Assembly: GCF_024793945.1 (NCBI RefSeq)
Contig: NZ_JANUSD010000001.1
Coordinates: 62,001-126,000 of the forward strand
DNA from: Emticicia fluvialis
GTDB taxonomy: Bacteria > Bacteroidota > Bacteroidia > Cytophagales > Spirosomataceae
Reading direction: 5' to 3'
Length of the DNA stretch: 64,000 bases
Under the pieces are notes generated by a model. That model saw nothing but the letters and a program-made list of their open reading frames with translations, made no database searches and was not told the origin of the DNA. Numbering within the stretch: the first letter of the stretch is position 1; each line of letters starts with the position of its first letter. Below, piece after piece: positions 8,533 to 17,501 of this stretch. Both the position numbers and the translations under genes were made by a program.

Positions 8533-9702
8533 ATGCAGAGGTGTATTAAATGTAACACGGTAGACGGAGTAATCAAGTCAGGTTTTCTGAGAGGCAGGCA
8601 ACGATTTTACTGTAAGTCATGTAACCTCAATTTTGTGCTGGAAATCGAAGAATCTGCTCCGCTAAAAAAGAACAACCAGATTACCATTGTTGATCTGGCC
8701 AGGTATCTGGGTATTTCGGCTTCAACTGTTTCAAGAGCCTTGAATGGTAAGACCGATATCAGCCCATGCACGCGTGAGGCCGTTGTGAAGGCAGCGGTTG
8801 ACCTGGATTACAGGCCCAACCTGCTGGCACAAAGCCTGAATCGCGGGAAGACCAACACCATAGGGGTGGTGATACCAAATGTAGAGTTGCCTTTTTTTGC
8901 CACGGCACTGGCCAGTATGCAAAAGGTGGCTATTGAAACGGGCTACCGCATTATGGTGTGCCACTCAAGTGAGTCAGAAGAAATTGAGATACTCAATACA
9001 GATACCCTGATTGCCTGCAGGGTTGATGGATTGCTGATTAGCCATTCGAAAGAGACTACTACTTTTGAGCACATCAGACGTGTGCTGGCGAAGGATATCC
9101 CGATTGTACACTTTGACCGCGTATGCCATGAAGTAGCCACCACCAAGGTAGTACACCAGGATTTTAAAGGTAGTTTTGACCTCGTGGAGCATTTAATTAT
9201 GCAGGGTTGCAGGAAAATTGCTGTCATGCTGGGCCCTGAAAAGTTTTATATTTCTCAAATCAGGCTTGAGGGGTACAAAGCAGCCTTGCAGAAGCATGGC
9301 ATAGCAGTGGTTGATGAGTACATTTATTATTCTGAAATGAATAAACATGATGGCACCAAAGCCTTTGAGTATTTTATTAATCTGCCACAGCCGCCTGAAG
9401 GAATTTTTGCGATGTTGTCAAGAAACGCCATTGAAATGATGGTAGCAGCCAAGAAAAAGCACATCAGAATACCGGACGATATGGCTTTTGTGAGTTTTGG
9501 CGACGAAACTCTGTGCGAACTTTTTGAACCATCGCTTACGGTTTTTAATCATTATCCTACCAAAGTGGGCGAAGCAGCCATTCAACTGCTTATTGAAAAC
9601 ATCAAAAACAAAAACAATCAGGAAGCCCCGGTTACTCATGCTATTCAGGGCAAACTGGTGGTCAGAAACTCATCACGCAGAGTGAAAGAATATTGTTTAT
9701 AA
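8533..9702 (+). CDS. LacI-family transcriptional regulator with N-terminal IS1/InsA-like zinc ribbon
   Basis: This 389-residue regulator has an unusual three-part build. Residues 1-34 form a zinc ribbon with Cys4, Cys7, Cys27 and Cys30 (CIKC ... GFLRGRQRFYCKSC), resembling the N-terminal ribbon of IS1-type InsA/transposase proteins. Residues about 50-97 are a classic LacI helix-turn-helix (ITIVDLARYLGISASTVSRAL) with hinge helix (LDYRPNLLAQSL). The rest is a periplasmic-binding-protein-like effector domain (NTIGVVIPNVELPFFA). It is divergent from the susC operon and probably controls it in response to a sugar-like ligand. It is followed by a possible terminator hairpin at 9719. Confidence 0.92.
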   Translation: MQRCIKCNTVDGVIKSGFLRGRQRFYCKSCNLNFVLEIEESAPLKKNNQITIVDLARYLGISASTVSRALNGKTDISPCTREAVVKAAVDLDYRPNLLAQSLNRGKTNTIGVVIPNVELPFFATALASMQKVAIETGYRIMVCHSSESEEIEILNTDTLIACRVDGLLISHSKETTTFEHIRRVLAKDIPIVHFDRVCHEVATTKVVHQDFKGSFDLVEHLIMQGCRKIAVMLGPEKFYISQIRLEGYKAALQKHGIAVVDEYIYYSEMNKHDGTKAFEYFINLPQPPEGIFAMLSRNAIEMMVAAKKKHIRIPDDMAFVSFGDETLCELFEPSLTVFNHYPTKVGEAAIQLLIENIKNKNNQEAPVTHAIQGKLVVRNSSRRVKEYCL

Positions 9703-9718
9703 AATCATCTGCCCTGCT

Positions 9719-9757
9719 TACCGGCCCGGTTTATGGCCGGTAGGCCATCTGTTTTTT
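9719..9757 (+). terminator. Probable terminator of the LacI-family gene
   Basis: TACCGGCC (9719-9726) pairs with GGCCGGTA (9735-9742). A T-run follows about nine bases later (9752-9757). It sits 17 bases after the regulator stop codon. The gap before the T-run makes it a moderate call. Confidence 0.5.
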
Positions 9758-11204
9758 CTTCACAACCGCCATTGGCGGCATACAATCAACAGTATCCTGA
9801 TACAAACCTGGGCCGAAGTAAACTTCAGATAGCAGAGCTGAATGATCTGATAAACGAGGTAAATGAATATACCACAGACTTGACTGCAATAGGGGATATG
9901 CCTTCTGTTTATTTCATTTTTAATAGTTCCTTAAGCTTTTTAGACTGCGTGTGGCTGGGTTAAAATACCCTGGCACTGAAAGAAAAAAACAAAAAAAGAG
10001 CTTTTATACTATTTTTTGTGATTAAAACGTTTTATCTTTCGTCTGATTAAGCCATTAATCAAAACCCCGGATATCTGAATGAACTTTGTTTCTTAGATTT
10101 TCCAGGGTCTTACATAACCTGATTTTTTATTAGAATTCTATCCTTTTTTTTACAACTGCACAAATATTTCATGCAGGTTTAACAGGTCTAACCTACCCGG
10201 ATTTTAAAGAAAAAATCGTCATCATTACTACTGCTTTATACCTTCTTTGTCTGTGAAAACTTTTAAATAAAAACTGCAAAACTCATATTAATTTTTGTTA
10301 ACAATTTAGATTTTTCTTTGAAAAGTATAGTGAAATTGTTATATTAATAGGCTGAATGGTTTAGTAAATTTTCAAGATTAGGTAATAATAAATTCATATC
10401 TGAGTTTCAAAAAACAGATGCCCGCAGCTATACTTTTTAAAGTAAAAGAATTCAGACAAACACCCTTGCAATACGTTAATACAGATGCGATTTACTTCTA
10501 ATTAATTTTGTTTTTGTGGTATAATTTAGAATATTTTTTGCGCTTTAAATTGTAAGGTTAGTTTATTACCAAAAAAAGTAATAGTTGTATTTTACTAAGA
10601 AGTTTAACCAAATAATAGATTTATCTTGATATTGTGTTTTTTAATTGTTTACCTTTGAATAACAAGTTTATAAAACAGCTCTTAAAGCTGTGTTTTAGGT
10701 GAAGTCAATCTGCTAAGTTTTATATTAAAAAAATGAGTTTTTCATTAATTAACCGCTACTCAGTTATTTTACCTAAGTCTGACAGTTTTTCAGACAGCTG
10801 TAACAATCCATACTCATCTAAATTAGTAAAAGAATATTAACAGATTTATTACCTGCGTAGTAACAAAAGGCTGAACCCAAGTAATAATAAGTAAAGAATA
10901 ATACCTTTCAAAATTAGTAAAAGAATATTAACAGATATTTTACCTGCGTAGTAGCAAAAGGCTGAGTCCAAGTAATAATAAGTAAAAAATAATACCTTCA
11001 GAATATTGTGATTTAAAAAAGATTAATTGTTAAACAGGGATTACACTAGAATTATCATCAAACTGAGTGTGATTTAAATCACAGGTTTCTGACCAACCAG
11101 AGCATTGCGTTTTACCAGCCGTGAAACGAAGCTTCTTAAAAGCTCTGATTGTAAATTGAATTTTTGCAGACAACCAAATAAGTTAACTTTAAAAAGTAAA
11201 AAAA
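9758..11204. other. Long AT-rich non-coding leader upstream of the exopolysaccharide locus
   Basis: About 1.4 kb with no convincing gene. Frames are short and full of A/T. It contains a 12-bp palindrome TAAAACGTTTTA at 10023-10034 (LacI-type core with central CG) and a 91-bp imperfect tandem duplication at about 10821-11001. Its position suggests a long 5' leader or regulatory region for the polysaccharide operon that begins at 11205. Confidence 0.5.
10821..11001. repeat. 91-bp imperfect tandem duplication
   Basis: Copy 1 starts at 10821 and copy 2 at 10912, both with AATTAGTAAAAGAATATTAA. They share the rest of the unit, including ACCTGCGTAGTA and CAAGTAATAATAAGTAAA, with about six differences. 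It lies 200-380 bases before the first gene of the polysaccharide locus. A function such as a repeated regulator site is possible but unproven. Confidence 0.85.
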
Positions 11205-11294
11205 ATGCTTACCGATTTCATTGTACTAATTGTGATTCTGCTTGCAGTTTTATTCATTAACGCTGAGCGTCGTAGAGAGTCAATTGAAGATTAA
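11205..11294 (+). CDS. 29-residue single-span membrane peptide
   Basis: A short frame from ATG 11205 to TAA 11294 encodes a peptide with an acidic start (MLTD), one strong hydrophobic span (FIVLIVILLAVLFI) and a charged tail (AERRRESIED). It ends 33 bases before the Wzc-like co-polymerase gene and is the first candidate gene of the polysaccharide locus. The clean TM-plus-basic-tail pattern and position suggest a real small protein, perhaps a partner or regulator of the inner-membrane co-polymerase. It has no recognisable family and could still be a chance frame. Confidence 0.45.
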   Translation: MLTDFIVLIVILLAVLFINAERRRESIED

Positions 11295-11327
11295 TCTAAA
11301 AATTAACAACAAAACACTTAAATACGG

Positions 11328-13697
11328 ATGAATAGTAATGATTTGAACCTTTGGGAAAAGGAAGAGGATTTTGATATACGCGTATTTTTCATGAAGTACT
11401 TGCGATATTGGTACTGGTTTTTTATCTCATTGGCCATTACTGGTATCTGGGCTTTTCTTTACCTAAGGTACACCACTCCTATTTATCAGGTTAATTCGAT
11501 TTTGTTGATTAAAGACGAGAAGAAGGGGGGAATGGCCGGAAACGATGTGCTCAAAGACCTTGAGCTGTTTTCGGGTAATAAGATTGTGGAGAATGAAATG
11601 GAGGTTTTGAAGTCCAGATCCCTGATGGAGAAGGTTGTAAATGAACTGAACCTTACCGTTTCCTATTTTCAGGAAGGAGCCATTAGAGACTACGACGAGA
11701 TAGCCTTTGGCTCTTCGCCAATTTGGGTTCAGCACGGAAAACTTACGCCTGTTGCTTATGAAGAGCCTCTTTTTGTTAAAATTTTAAATAGACAAAAATA
11801 TGAGCTGTTGAATGAGTACGGCCAATCTAAGGGAGTTTTCCAATACAGCCAGAACATCAAAAGCGAGTTTGGTATGTTCAGGGTATTTCTTCATGACTCT
11901 TTGTACCGTAAAGATAATGACCTTATCAAGGTAACATTTGCGCCTAAAGAAGGCCTTGTTCAGATGTATCAGGGTAGTTTGCAGGTAGAGTTACTGAATC
12001 AGAAAAGTTCAGTGCTTAAGCTGACTATTGAAGATGCAGTGCCGTCTAAAGGGAAAGCCTTCCTTAGCAAATTGCTTGAGGCCTACACTTTTTCTGCCTT
12101 GAGCGATAAAAACAGAGAGGCTTCTAACACCATTCAGTTTATTGACGAGCGCCTGAAGCTCATTACCAACGAACTGGGCGACGTTGAAAAAGATGTGGAG
12201 GTTTATAAAAGTAGCCAGGGTATTACTGACCTGAGTGTTGAGGCTAATTTGTTTCTGGAAAAAGTAAAAGACAACGATTCAAAACTAAATGAAGTTGATA
12301 TTCAGTTAAAAGTTTTAGATGGTGTTGAGTCATATCTTAGAAGCAGCCAGACCGGCGTAGCCCCTGCTACACTGATGGTGAGTGACCCTGTTCTGACCGG
12401 GCTGTTGGGCAAATTAAATGAGCTTGATATCCAGAAAGAAAAATATGCACGCACTACACAAGCAGGCAACCCATTGCTTGAAACCGTTAATACGCAGATA
12501 GCCAATATTAAAGGGGCCATCAGAGAGAATATAGCTAACCAGAAACAAGGGTTGGTTGTGACAAGAAACAGTTTAAAGAACCTGAATAACAGGTTTGAGT
12601 CTTCTATCAGAACTATTCCTAAAAAGGAAAGAGAGTTTGTTAACATCAAGCGCCAACAGGGTATAAAAGAGAGCTTGTATCTATTGCTTTTGCAAAAACG
12701 TGAAGAAACAGCTATTTCTTACGCCTCAACAGTTACTGATAGCCGCGTAGTAGATGATCCTTACACGGTTTCAAACCCTGTAAAACCTAAAAGAAGCGTT
12801 ATTTATGCCATTGCCCTGCTTGTAGGTCTGATTATTCCGGCAGCTGTTATTAACGGTAAAGATCTGATTTATAACAAAATTCAGTCGCGCAAGGAAATTG
12901 AAGCGGTAAATGGTATAACGGTGTTTGGAGAAATCGCCAAAAAACCTAAGGAGGTACAGGATAATATTCTTGACCTTACCAGCAAAAGTTTTATTTCTGA
13001 GCAATTCAGAATTCTCCGTACTAATCTACAGTACATTGGTACAACCCATGAAAAAAGCAAAACTATCTTGCTAACCTCATCTATTAGTGGTGAAGGGAAA
13101 AGCTTTGTGAGTATTAACCTTGCAGCCAGTATTGCTTTGCTTGATAAAAAAGTTGTAATTCTTGAACTTGACTTACGTAAACCTAAAGTATCTAAATATC
13201 TGGGTATTGCTGAAGACAAGGGAATTTCAAATTATCTGATTGGGCAGGCAACCGAAGAAGAACTTGTTAAGCGCAGCAGTATAAGCGATAACCTGTTCGT
13301 AATTCCTTGCGGACCTGTGCCACCGAATCCGGCTGAGTTACTTTCTAATGGCCGTTTCGAAAAGTTAATGAGCTTCCTGAAGAGCGAGTACGATTATATC
13401 ATTTTGGATACCCCGCCAGTAGGATTGGTAACAGATGCTGTTATTTTAAGTCAGTATACCGATATTTGTTTCTATTTAGTAAGGCACGAATTTACACCGA
13501 AGAGCTACATTAATTTATTGGCTGACCTTAAGAAATCAGGTAAGTTTAAATCGCTTAACGTGATATTCAATGGTGTTGATTACAGCAATAGCAGTTATGG
13601 ATATGGCTACGGGTATGGATATGGCTACGGATACGGTTATACTTATGCCTATGGAGAAGAGAAGAAAAAGAAAAAGTGGTGGAATGTCCTTGGGTAA
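11328..13697 (+). CDS. Wzc-like polysaccharide co-polymerase with BY-type tyrosine kinase domain
   Basis: This 789-residue inner-membrane protein controls chain length and export of the capsule or exopolysaccharide. An N-terminal Wzz domain has TM1 near residues 27-47, a periplasmic coiled-coil part and TM2 near 487-507, with the conserved ESLYLLLLQKREE just before TM2. The cytoplasmic kinase part shows Walker A (SSISGEGKS, about 584-592), Walker A' (LELDLRKP) and Walker B (IILDTPP, about 690). The C-terminal tail is a tyrosine cluster: ten Tyr in 20 residues (757-776), mostly Tyr-Gly pairs, then EEKKKKKWW. BY-kinases autophosphorylate such clusters. A CapC-type phosphatase encoded at 33175-33912 is the likely partner that reverses this. 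Confidence 0.94.
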   Translation: MNSNDLNLWEKEEDFDIRVFFMKYLRYWYWFFISLAITGIWAFLYLRYTTPIYQVNSILLIKDEKKGGMAGNDVLKDLELFSGNKIVENEMEVLKSRSLMEKVVNELNLTVSYFQEGAIRDYDEIAFGSSPIWVQHGKLTPVAYEEPLFVKILNRQKYELLNEYGQSKGVFQYSQNIKSEFGMFRVFLHDSLYRKDNDLIKVTFAPKEGLVQMYQGSLQVELLNQKSSVLKLTIEDAVPSKGKAFLSKLLEAYTFSALSDKNREASNTIQFIDERLKLITNELGDVEKDVEVYKSSQGITDLSVEANLFLEKVKDNDSKLNEVDIQLKVLDGVESYLRSSQTGVAPATLMVSDPVLTGLLGKLNELDIQKEKYARTTQAGNPLLETVNTQIANIKGAIRENIANQKQGLVVTRNSLKNLNNRFESSIRTIPKKEREFVNIKRQQGIKESLYLLLLQKREETAISYASTVTDSRVVDDPYTVSNPVKPKRSVIYAIALLVGLIIPAAVINGKDLIYNKIQSRKEIEAVNGITVFGEIAKKPKEVQDNILDLTSKSFISEQFRILRTNLQYIGTTHEKSKTILLTSSISGEGKSFVSINLAASIALLDKKVVILELDLRKPKVSKYLGIAEDKGISNYLIGQATEEELVKRSSISDNLFVIPCGPVPPNPAELLSNGRFEKLMSFLKSEYDYIILDTPPVGLVTDAVILSQYTDICFYLVRHEFTPKSYINLLADLKKSGKFKSLNVIFNGVDYSNSSYGYGYGYGYGYGYGYTYAYGEEKKKKKWWNVLG
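13596..13655 (+). repeat. Tandem hexamer-type repeat coding for the Tyr-Gly tail
   Basis: Repeated TATGGN/TACGGN hexamers encode seven consecutive Tyr-Gly pairs followed by YTYAYG at the kinase C-terminus. The near-identical 18-bp blocks could expand or contract by slippage in steps of whole codons, changing the number of phosphorylatable tyrosines without breaking the frame. Confidence 0.75.
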
Positions 13698-13728
13698 ACT
13701 GATTGATAAAATTGAAAATTAGTTGTTG

Positions 13729-15261
13729 ATGAATCAAGCAAAAAGGGTAGTTTTTAATACAGGAATAACATACGCCAAAGCAGCCGTTACTGTATTTATC
13801 TCATTATATACAACTAGGTTAGTGCTTAATGCGCTCGGAGCAGAAGATTTTGGTTTATATAATGTGATTGGAGGTCTTATAGCCATGCTGGCTTTTCTGA
13901 ACTCAGTAATGACTACCTCTACCCAGCGATACATCTCTCTTAGCTTAGGCGGAGGCGATATTGGTAACATCAAAAGAATTTTCGCCAATAGTATTATCGC
14001 CCATTTAATTATCGGAGTAGTAATACTAATCGGAATTGAAGTAACAGGAATGTACTTTATCTATAATAAGTTGCAGATTAATCACACAAGAATCTCAACT
14101 GCTGTATATATTTTACATTTCGTCTCTGTTTCAACCTTTCTGACGGTTATTTCGGTTCCTTATGATGCGGTAGTGAATGCACATGAAAACATGACATTTC
14201 TGGCCATTATAGGGGTATTTGAAACCATTTTGAGATTTCTGGCCGCAATTGTTATATTTTACTTTGGTGAAGATAAACTGCTGCTTTATGGGTTACTAAT
14301 GCTGGTGGTAAGTTTTGTTATAAGGGTAATAAAGCAGATTTATTGTACCAGAAAATACCCGGAGTGTACGGTCAGTTTAAAAGCCGAGTATAGCAAAAAG
14401 CAGATTGTAGAGTTAGGTTCATTTGCTGGTTGGCAGTTATTCGGTAATCTGGCCGCTATTGCTCGAAATCAAGGGGTTGCAGTAGTATTGAATTTGTTTT
14501 ATACAACAGTAGTAAATGCGGCTTATGGTGTGGCAAACCAGATTAATACACAGCTGATGTTTTTTTCAGAAACGATGCTGAGTGCTGTTCGTCCACAAAT
14601 AATGAAAAGCGAAGGAGCCAATGACAGAGCGCGTATGATCAGGCTGGCTCTTACTGCAAACCGGTTTGCGTTTTATCTTTTTACCTTTTTTGCGGTTCCG
14701 TTTTATTTTGAATTGCCGTTTATTTTGAAATTATGGTTATCTAACGTTCCGGATTATTCAGTAGAGTTTTGTCGCGCCATTATTTTATTAACAATGGCCA
14801 GCCAGATTAACCAGGGATTGATAACAGCTGTGCAGGCAATAGGAAAGATAAAGGTTTATCAGATGGTCGCAGGTGGAATTTTGCTTTTAACATTACCCGT
14901 TGGATACGTTTTTCTTAAACTTGGGTATCCGCCACAATATATAATACTGGTAGGGTTTGGATTAGAATGTATTTCTACGGTATTCAGGATATTTTACTTC
15001 AATTACCTGACCGGCTACTCAGTCAAAGAGTATTTTAAAGGAGTTATTTTTGATAGCTTCGCCAGTCTTTTACCAACAGTATTAATTGTTTGGTTTGTAC
15101 AGCAGCATTTACACGGCGAGTGGTTCAAGTTTATTATTACATGCCTGGTTTCAGGAGTTACATACATTGGCTTTATTTACCTGTTAGGGTTGAAAGATGC
15201 CGAAAAAACGATGATTGCGCAGTTAATTCAGACGGCAAAGAAAAAGGTTTTTAAGAGCTAG
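13729..15261 (+). CDS. Wzx-type oligosaccharide flippase (MOP superfamily)
   Basis: This 510-residue protein has about 12-14 membrane spans and the O-antigen/exopolysaccharide flippase pattern (VLNALGAEDFGLYNVIGGLIAMLAF near the N-terminus). It should flip undecaprenyl-linked repeat units to the periplasmic side for polymerisation. I start it at ATG 13729. Two TTG codons just upstream are in frame but add nothing. It follows the co-polymerase gene by 31 bases. Confidence 0.88.
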   Translation: MNQAKRVVFNTGITYAKAAVTVFISLYTTRLVLNALGAEDFGLYNVIGGLIAMLAFLNSVMTTSTQRYISLSLGGGDIGNIKRIFANSIIAHLIIGVVILIGIEVTGMYFIYNKLQINHTRISTAVYILHFVSVSTFLTVISVPYDAVVNAHENMTFLAIIGVFETILRFLAAIVIFYFGEDKLLLYGLLMLVVSFVIRVIKQIYCTRKYPECTVSLKAEYSKKQIVELGSFAGWQLFGNLAAIARNQGVAVVLNLFYTTVVNAAYGVANQINTQLMFFSETMLSAVRPQIMKSEGANDRARMIRLALTANRFAFYLFTFFAVPFYFELPFILKLWLSNVPDYSVEFCRAIILLTMASQINQGLITAVQAIGKIKVYQMVAGGILLLTLPVGYVFLKLGYPPQYIILVGFGLECISTVFRIFYFNYLTGYSVKEYFKGVIFDSFASLLPTVLIVWFVQQHLHGEWFKFIITCLVSGVTYIGFIYLLGLKDAEKTMIAQLIQTAKKKVFKS

Positions 15262-15299
15262 TGATTACACACATTTTAAATTGAGGTGCTTTTTTTATT

Positions 15300-16367
15300 A
15301 TGAAAATCGGGATATTAACTCATCATTACCCTGAAAATAGAAATTACGGAGCAATGCTTCAGCTTTTTGCTACGTATACTACTCTAAGCAAGTTGGGCCA
15401 CACCCCTGTAGTAATCAATTATAAGTTTTTAAAAGAGAGTGGTGGTGGGTTAAAGGCTTCTATTAGAAATTATATCCTGAATTCTCTGGGCACCAAGCCT
15501 TTTAGTGAATTTTCGGCAAAATATTTACCAAACAAAACCAAAGAAGTTACATCTGAATCGGCAGCTGATTTAAACGCATCAATTGATTTATTTCTTGTAG
15601 GTAGCGATCAGGTTTGGAGGTATTCTTACGTTCCTGATATTGAAAACTTCTTTTTTTCTTTCGTTGATGATAACCACAAGAAGATTTCTTATGCAGCAAG
15701 CTTTGGACTTGACCGTCTTGAAGTACCAGCCAAAGAAGTTGACAGAATAAAGGCATTGATTAATAGATTCAGCTCTGTTTCTGTTCGGGAAGTTTCAGGA
15801 GTTAAAATATGTGAAGACTTAGGTGTAAATGCACAATTGGTGCTTGACCCGGTTTTTTTACTGGATGAGAAAGACTACACAGATTTAATAAAAAAAGAAG
15901 GAATATCTGATGAGAAAAACGAAGGATATATAGCACAGATGCTCCTTGATGTTGAACCAAGCCACATTAATTTTATTAACAATTTAGCAAATAAAATTAA
16001 TACGAAGGTCCTTAATCTGAAGGGTAAAAAGTATCCGGTGCTAGGTAGAATAACAAATAAGTTATATACGATTCCGCAATGGTTGAACTTCATAAAGAAT
16101 AGTGAGATTACAATTACCGATTCTTTTCATTGTGTTGCGTTCTGTCTTATTTTCAAGAAGCCTTTCATTTGTATTGGTAACCCTGTAAGAGGTATGGCGA
16201 GGCTGGAAAGCCTTCTTGGGCTGGTAGGTTTGAAGCACCTTCTTATAACAGAGGCGGATTTCCATAAAATTGATAAAATACCAGAAATAGATTACCGGGC
16301 AGTTTATCAAAAATTGAATGCTGTTAGGAATGAATCTTTTGAGTTTCTTAAAAAAAGTTTGAACTAA
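15300..16367 (+). CDS. Polysaccharide pyruvyl transferase family protein
   Basis: This 355-residue protein has the PF04230 layout: MKIGILTHHYPENRNYGAMLQ at the N-terminus, FLVGSDQVWR near residue 97, ISYAASFG near 123 and TITDSFHCVAFC near 270. The family adds ketal-linked pyruvate from phosphoenolpyruvate to sugars, giving the polymer negative charge. It sits between the flippase gene and a glycosyltransferase gene (4-base gap downstream). The acceptor sugar is unknown. Confidence 0.85.
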   Translation: MKIGILTHHYPENRNYGAMLQLFATYTTLSKLGHTPVVINYKFLKESGGGLKASIRNYILNSLGTKPFSEFSAKYLPNKTKEVTSESAADLNASIDLFLVGSDQVWRYSYVPDIENFFFSFVDDNHKKISYAASFGLDRLEVPAKEVDRIKALINRFSSVSVREVSGVKICEDLGVNAQLVLDPVFLLDEKDYTDLIKKEGISDEKNEGYIAQMLLDVEPSHINFINNLANKINTKVLNLKGKKYPVLGRITNKLYTIPQWLNFIKNSEITITDSFHCVAFCLIFKKPFICIGNPVRGMARLESLLGLVGLKHLLITEADFHKIDKIPEIDYRAVYQKLNAVRNESFEFLKKSLN

Positions 16368-16371
16368 AGTA

Positions 16372-17409
16372 ATGGACAAACATCTATCTAAAAGACTGAT
16401 TTATGTAGGTTTTGTGTTCAGGCATCACAAAGGGACTCACGCAGGTTATGATAAGATTAAGAATTACCTGAAGTACGATTTAGAAGTAGATAGTCAGGCA
16501 GAGCACGAATGGTTGAGTTATTCATTAAGCAACATTGGGTCTAAGATAATCAGAAAGCTTTATATGATTGTTTTTGGCAGTACCTATTTGTTAACCCTGA
16601 TTAAGTGTTTTTATTTGATTTTATTCAGGAAGAACCAGGTATTTCATTTTGTTTATGGAGAAAATAATTATAAGTGGCTGCATCGTTTTAAAGGCGAAAC
16701 AAATGAAATAGTTTGTACATATCACCAGCCATTAGAGTTCTTTGTTGATAAGCCGGCGTTGATTAATACAATAAAGTGTCTTGACAAAATTATTCTGATG
16801 AGTGAAAAGGAGGTTAGTGCGTTTAAGGAATGGACTGGCAGAGATAATGTTTTTTTTATACCTCATGGCATAGACATAGACTTTTATAGCCCTGATTACA
16901 GTTTAAAAAGAGAAAAGACCATTCTGATGGTGGGCAACTGGCTGAGAGATTTTAAACTGGCAAATGAGGTGTTTAATATCTTGCTTGAAAAAGTACCCGA
17001 CCTGAATGTGATAGTAGTTACATCAAAGGATAATCATTACCATTTTAATAATAGTAAGATTCAGCTATTATCGGGTATAACAGATGAAGAACTACGGAAC
17101 CTCTATAGAACAGTTAATTGCATGTTTTTGCCATTACTGTCGTTTACAGCCAACAATGCTGTTTTAGAAGCGGCATCAGCGGGGTGTCCGATTTTAATCG
17201 CGACCAATAATTTTAATAACTCATATTTTGAAACTGAGCAAATAGAGTTGATGCCACTAGAAACTGGCAAAATTGTTGAGAGGCTGATAAACAGTATTGA
17301 TACACCCTATGACCAGTCTAAAGCCTCAAAAATAAGAGAGTTTGTATCAGACAAATACTCGTGGAACAAAATAGCAAATGAAACCAAGGCTTTATTGATT
17401 GCAGATTAA
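16372..17409 (+). CDS. Glycosyltransferase, GT4-like
   Basis: This 345-residue protein has a two-domain GT-B look. FVFRHHKGTHAGYDKIKNYL is at the N-terminus. VFFIPHGIDIDFYSP and ILMVGNWLRDF mark the linker and start of the second Rossmann domain. LPLLSFTANNAVLEAASAG with the E of the usual EX7E region contacts the nucleotide sugar. It probably adds one sugar of the repeat unit on the cytoplasmic face. Donor and linkage cannot be told. Confidence 0.82.
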   Translation: MDKHLSKRLIYVGFVFRHHKGTHAGYDKIKNYLKYDLEVDSQAEHEWLSYSLSNIGSKIIRKLYMIVFGSTYLLTLIKCFYLILFRKNQVFHFVYGENNYKWLHRFKGETNEIVCTYHQPLEFFVDKPALINTIKCLDKIILMSEKEVSAFKEWTGRDNVFFIPHGIDIDFYSPDYSLKREKTILMVGNWLRDFKLANEVFNILLEKVPDLNVIVVTSKDNHYHFNNSKIQLLSGITDEELRNLYRTVNCMFLPLLSFTANNAVLEAASAGCPILIATNNFNNSYFETEQIELMPLETGKIVERLINSIDTPYDQSKASKIREFVSDKYSWNKIANETKALLIAD

Positions 17410-17501
17410 TAATTGTGCTGAGTACCCAATTTTATGACAGGCAAAATGAGAGGTTGTCAGACCGCGAGTAAAGATTAGAAGAAAGAAGAAAAGCGAACAG
17501 T

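Noticed and set aside
9733..9963. 76-codon plus-strand frame after the LacI-family gene
   Set aside because: It begins inside the second arm of the probable terminator hairpin, has no family likeness or signal, and lies in non-coding-looking DNA.
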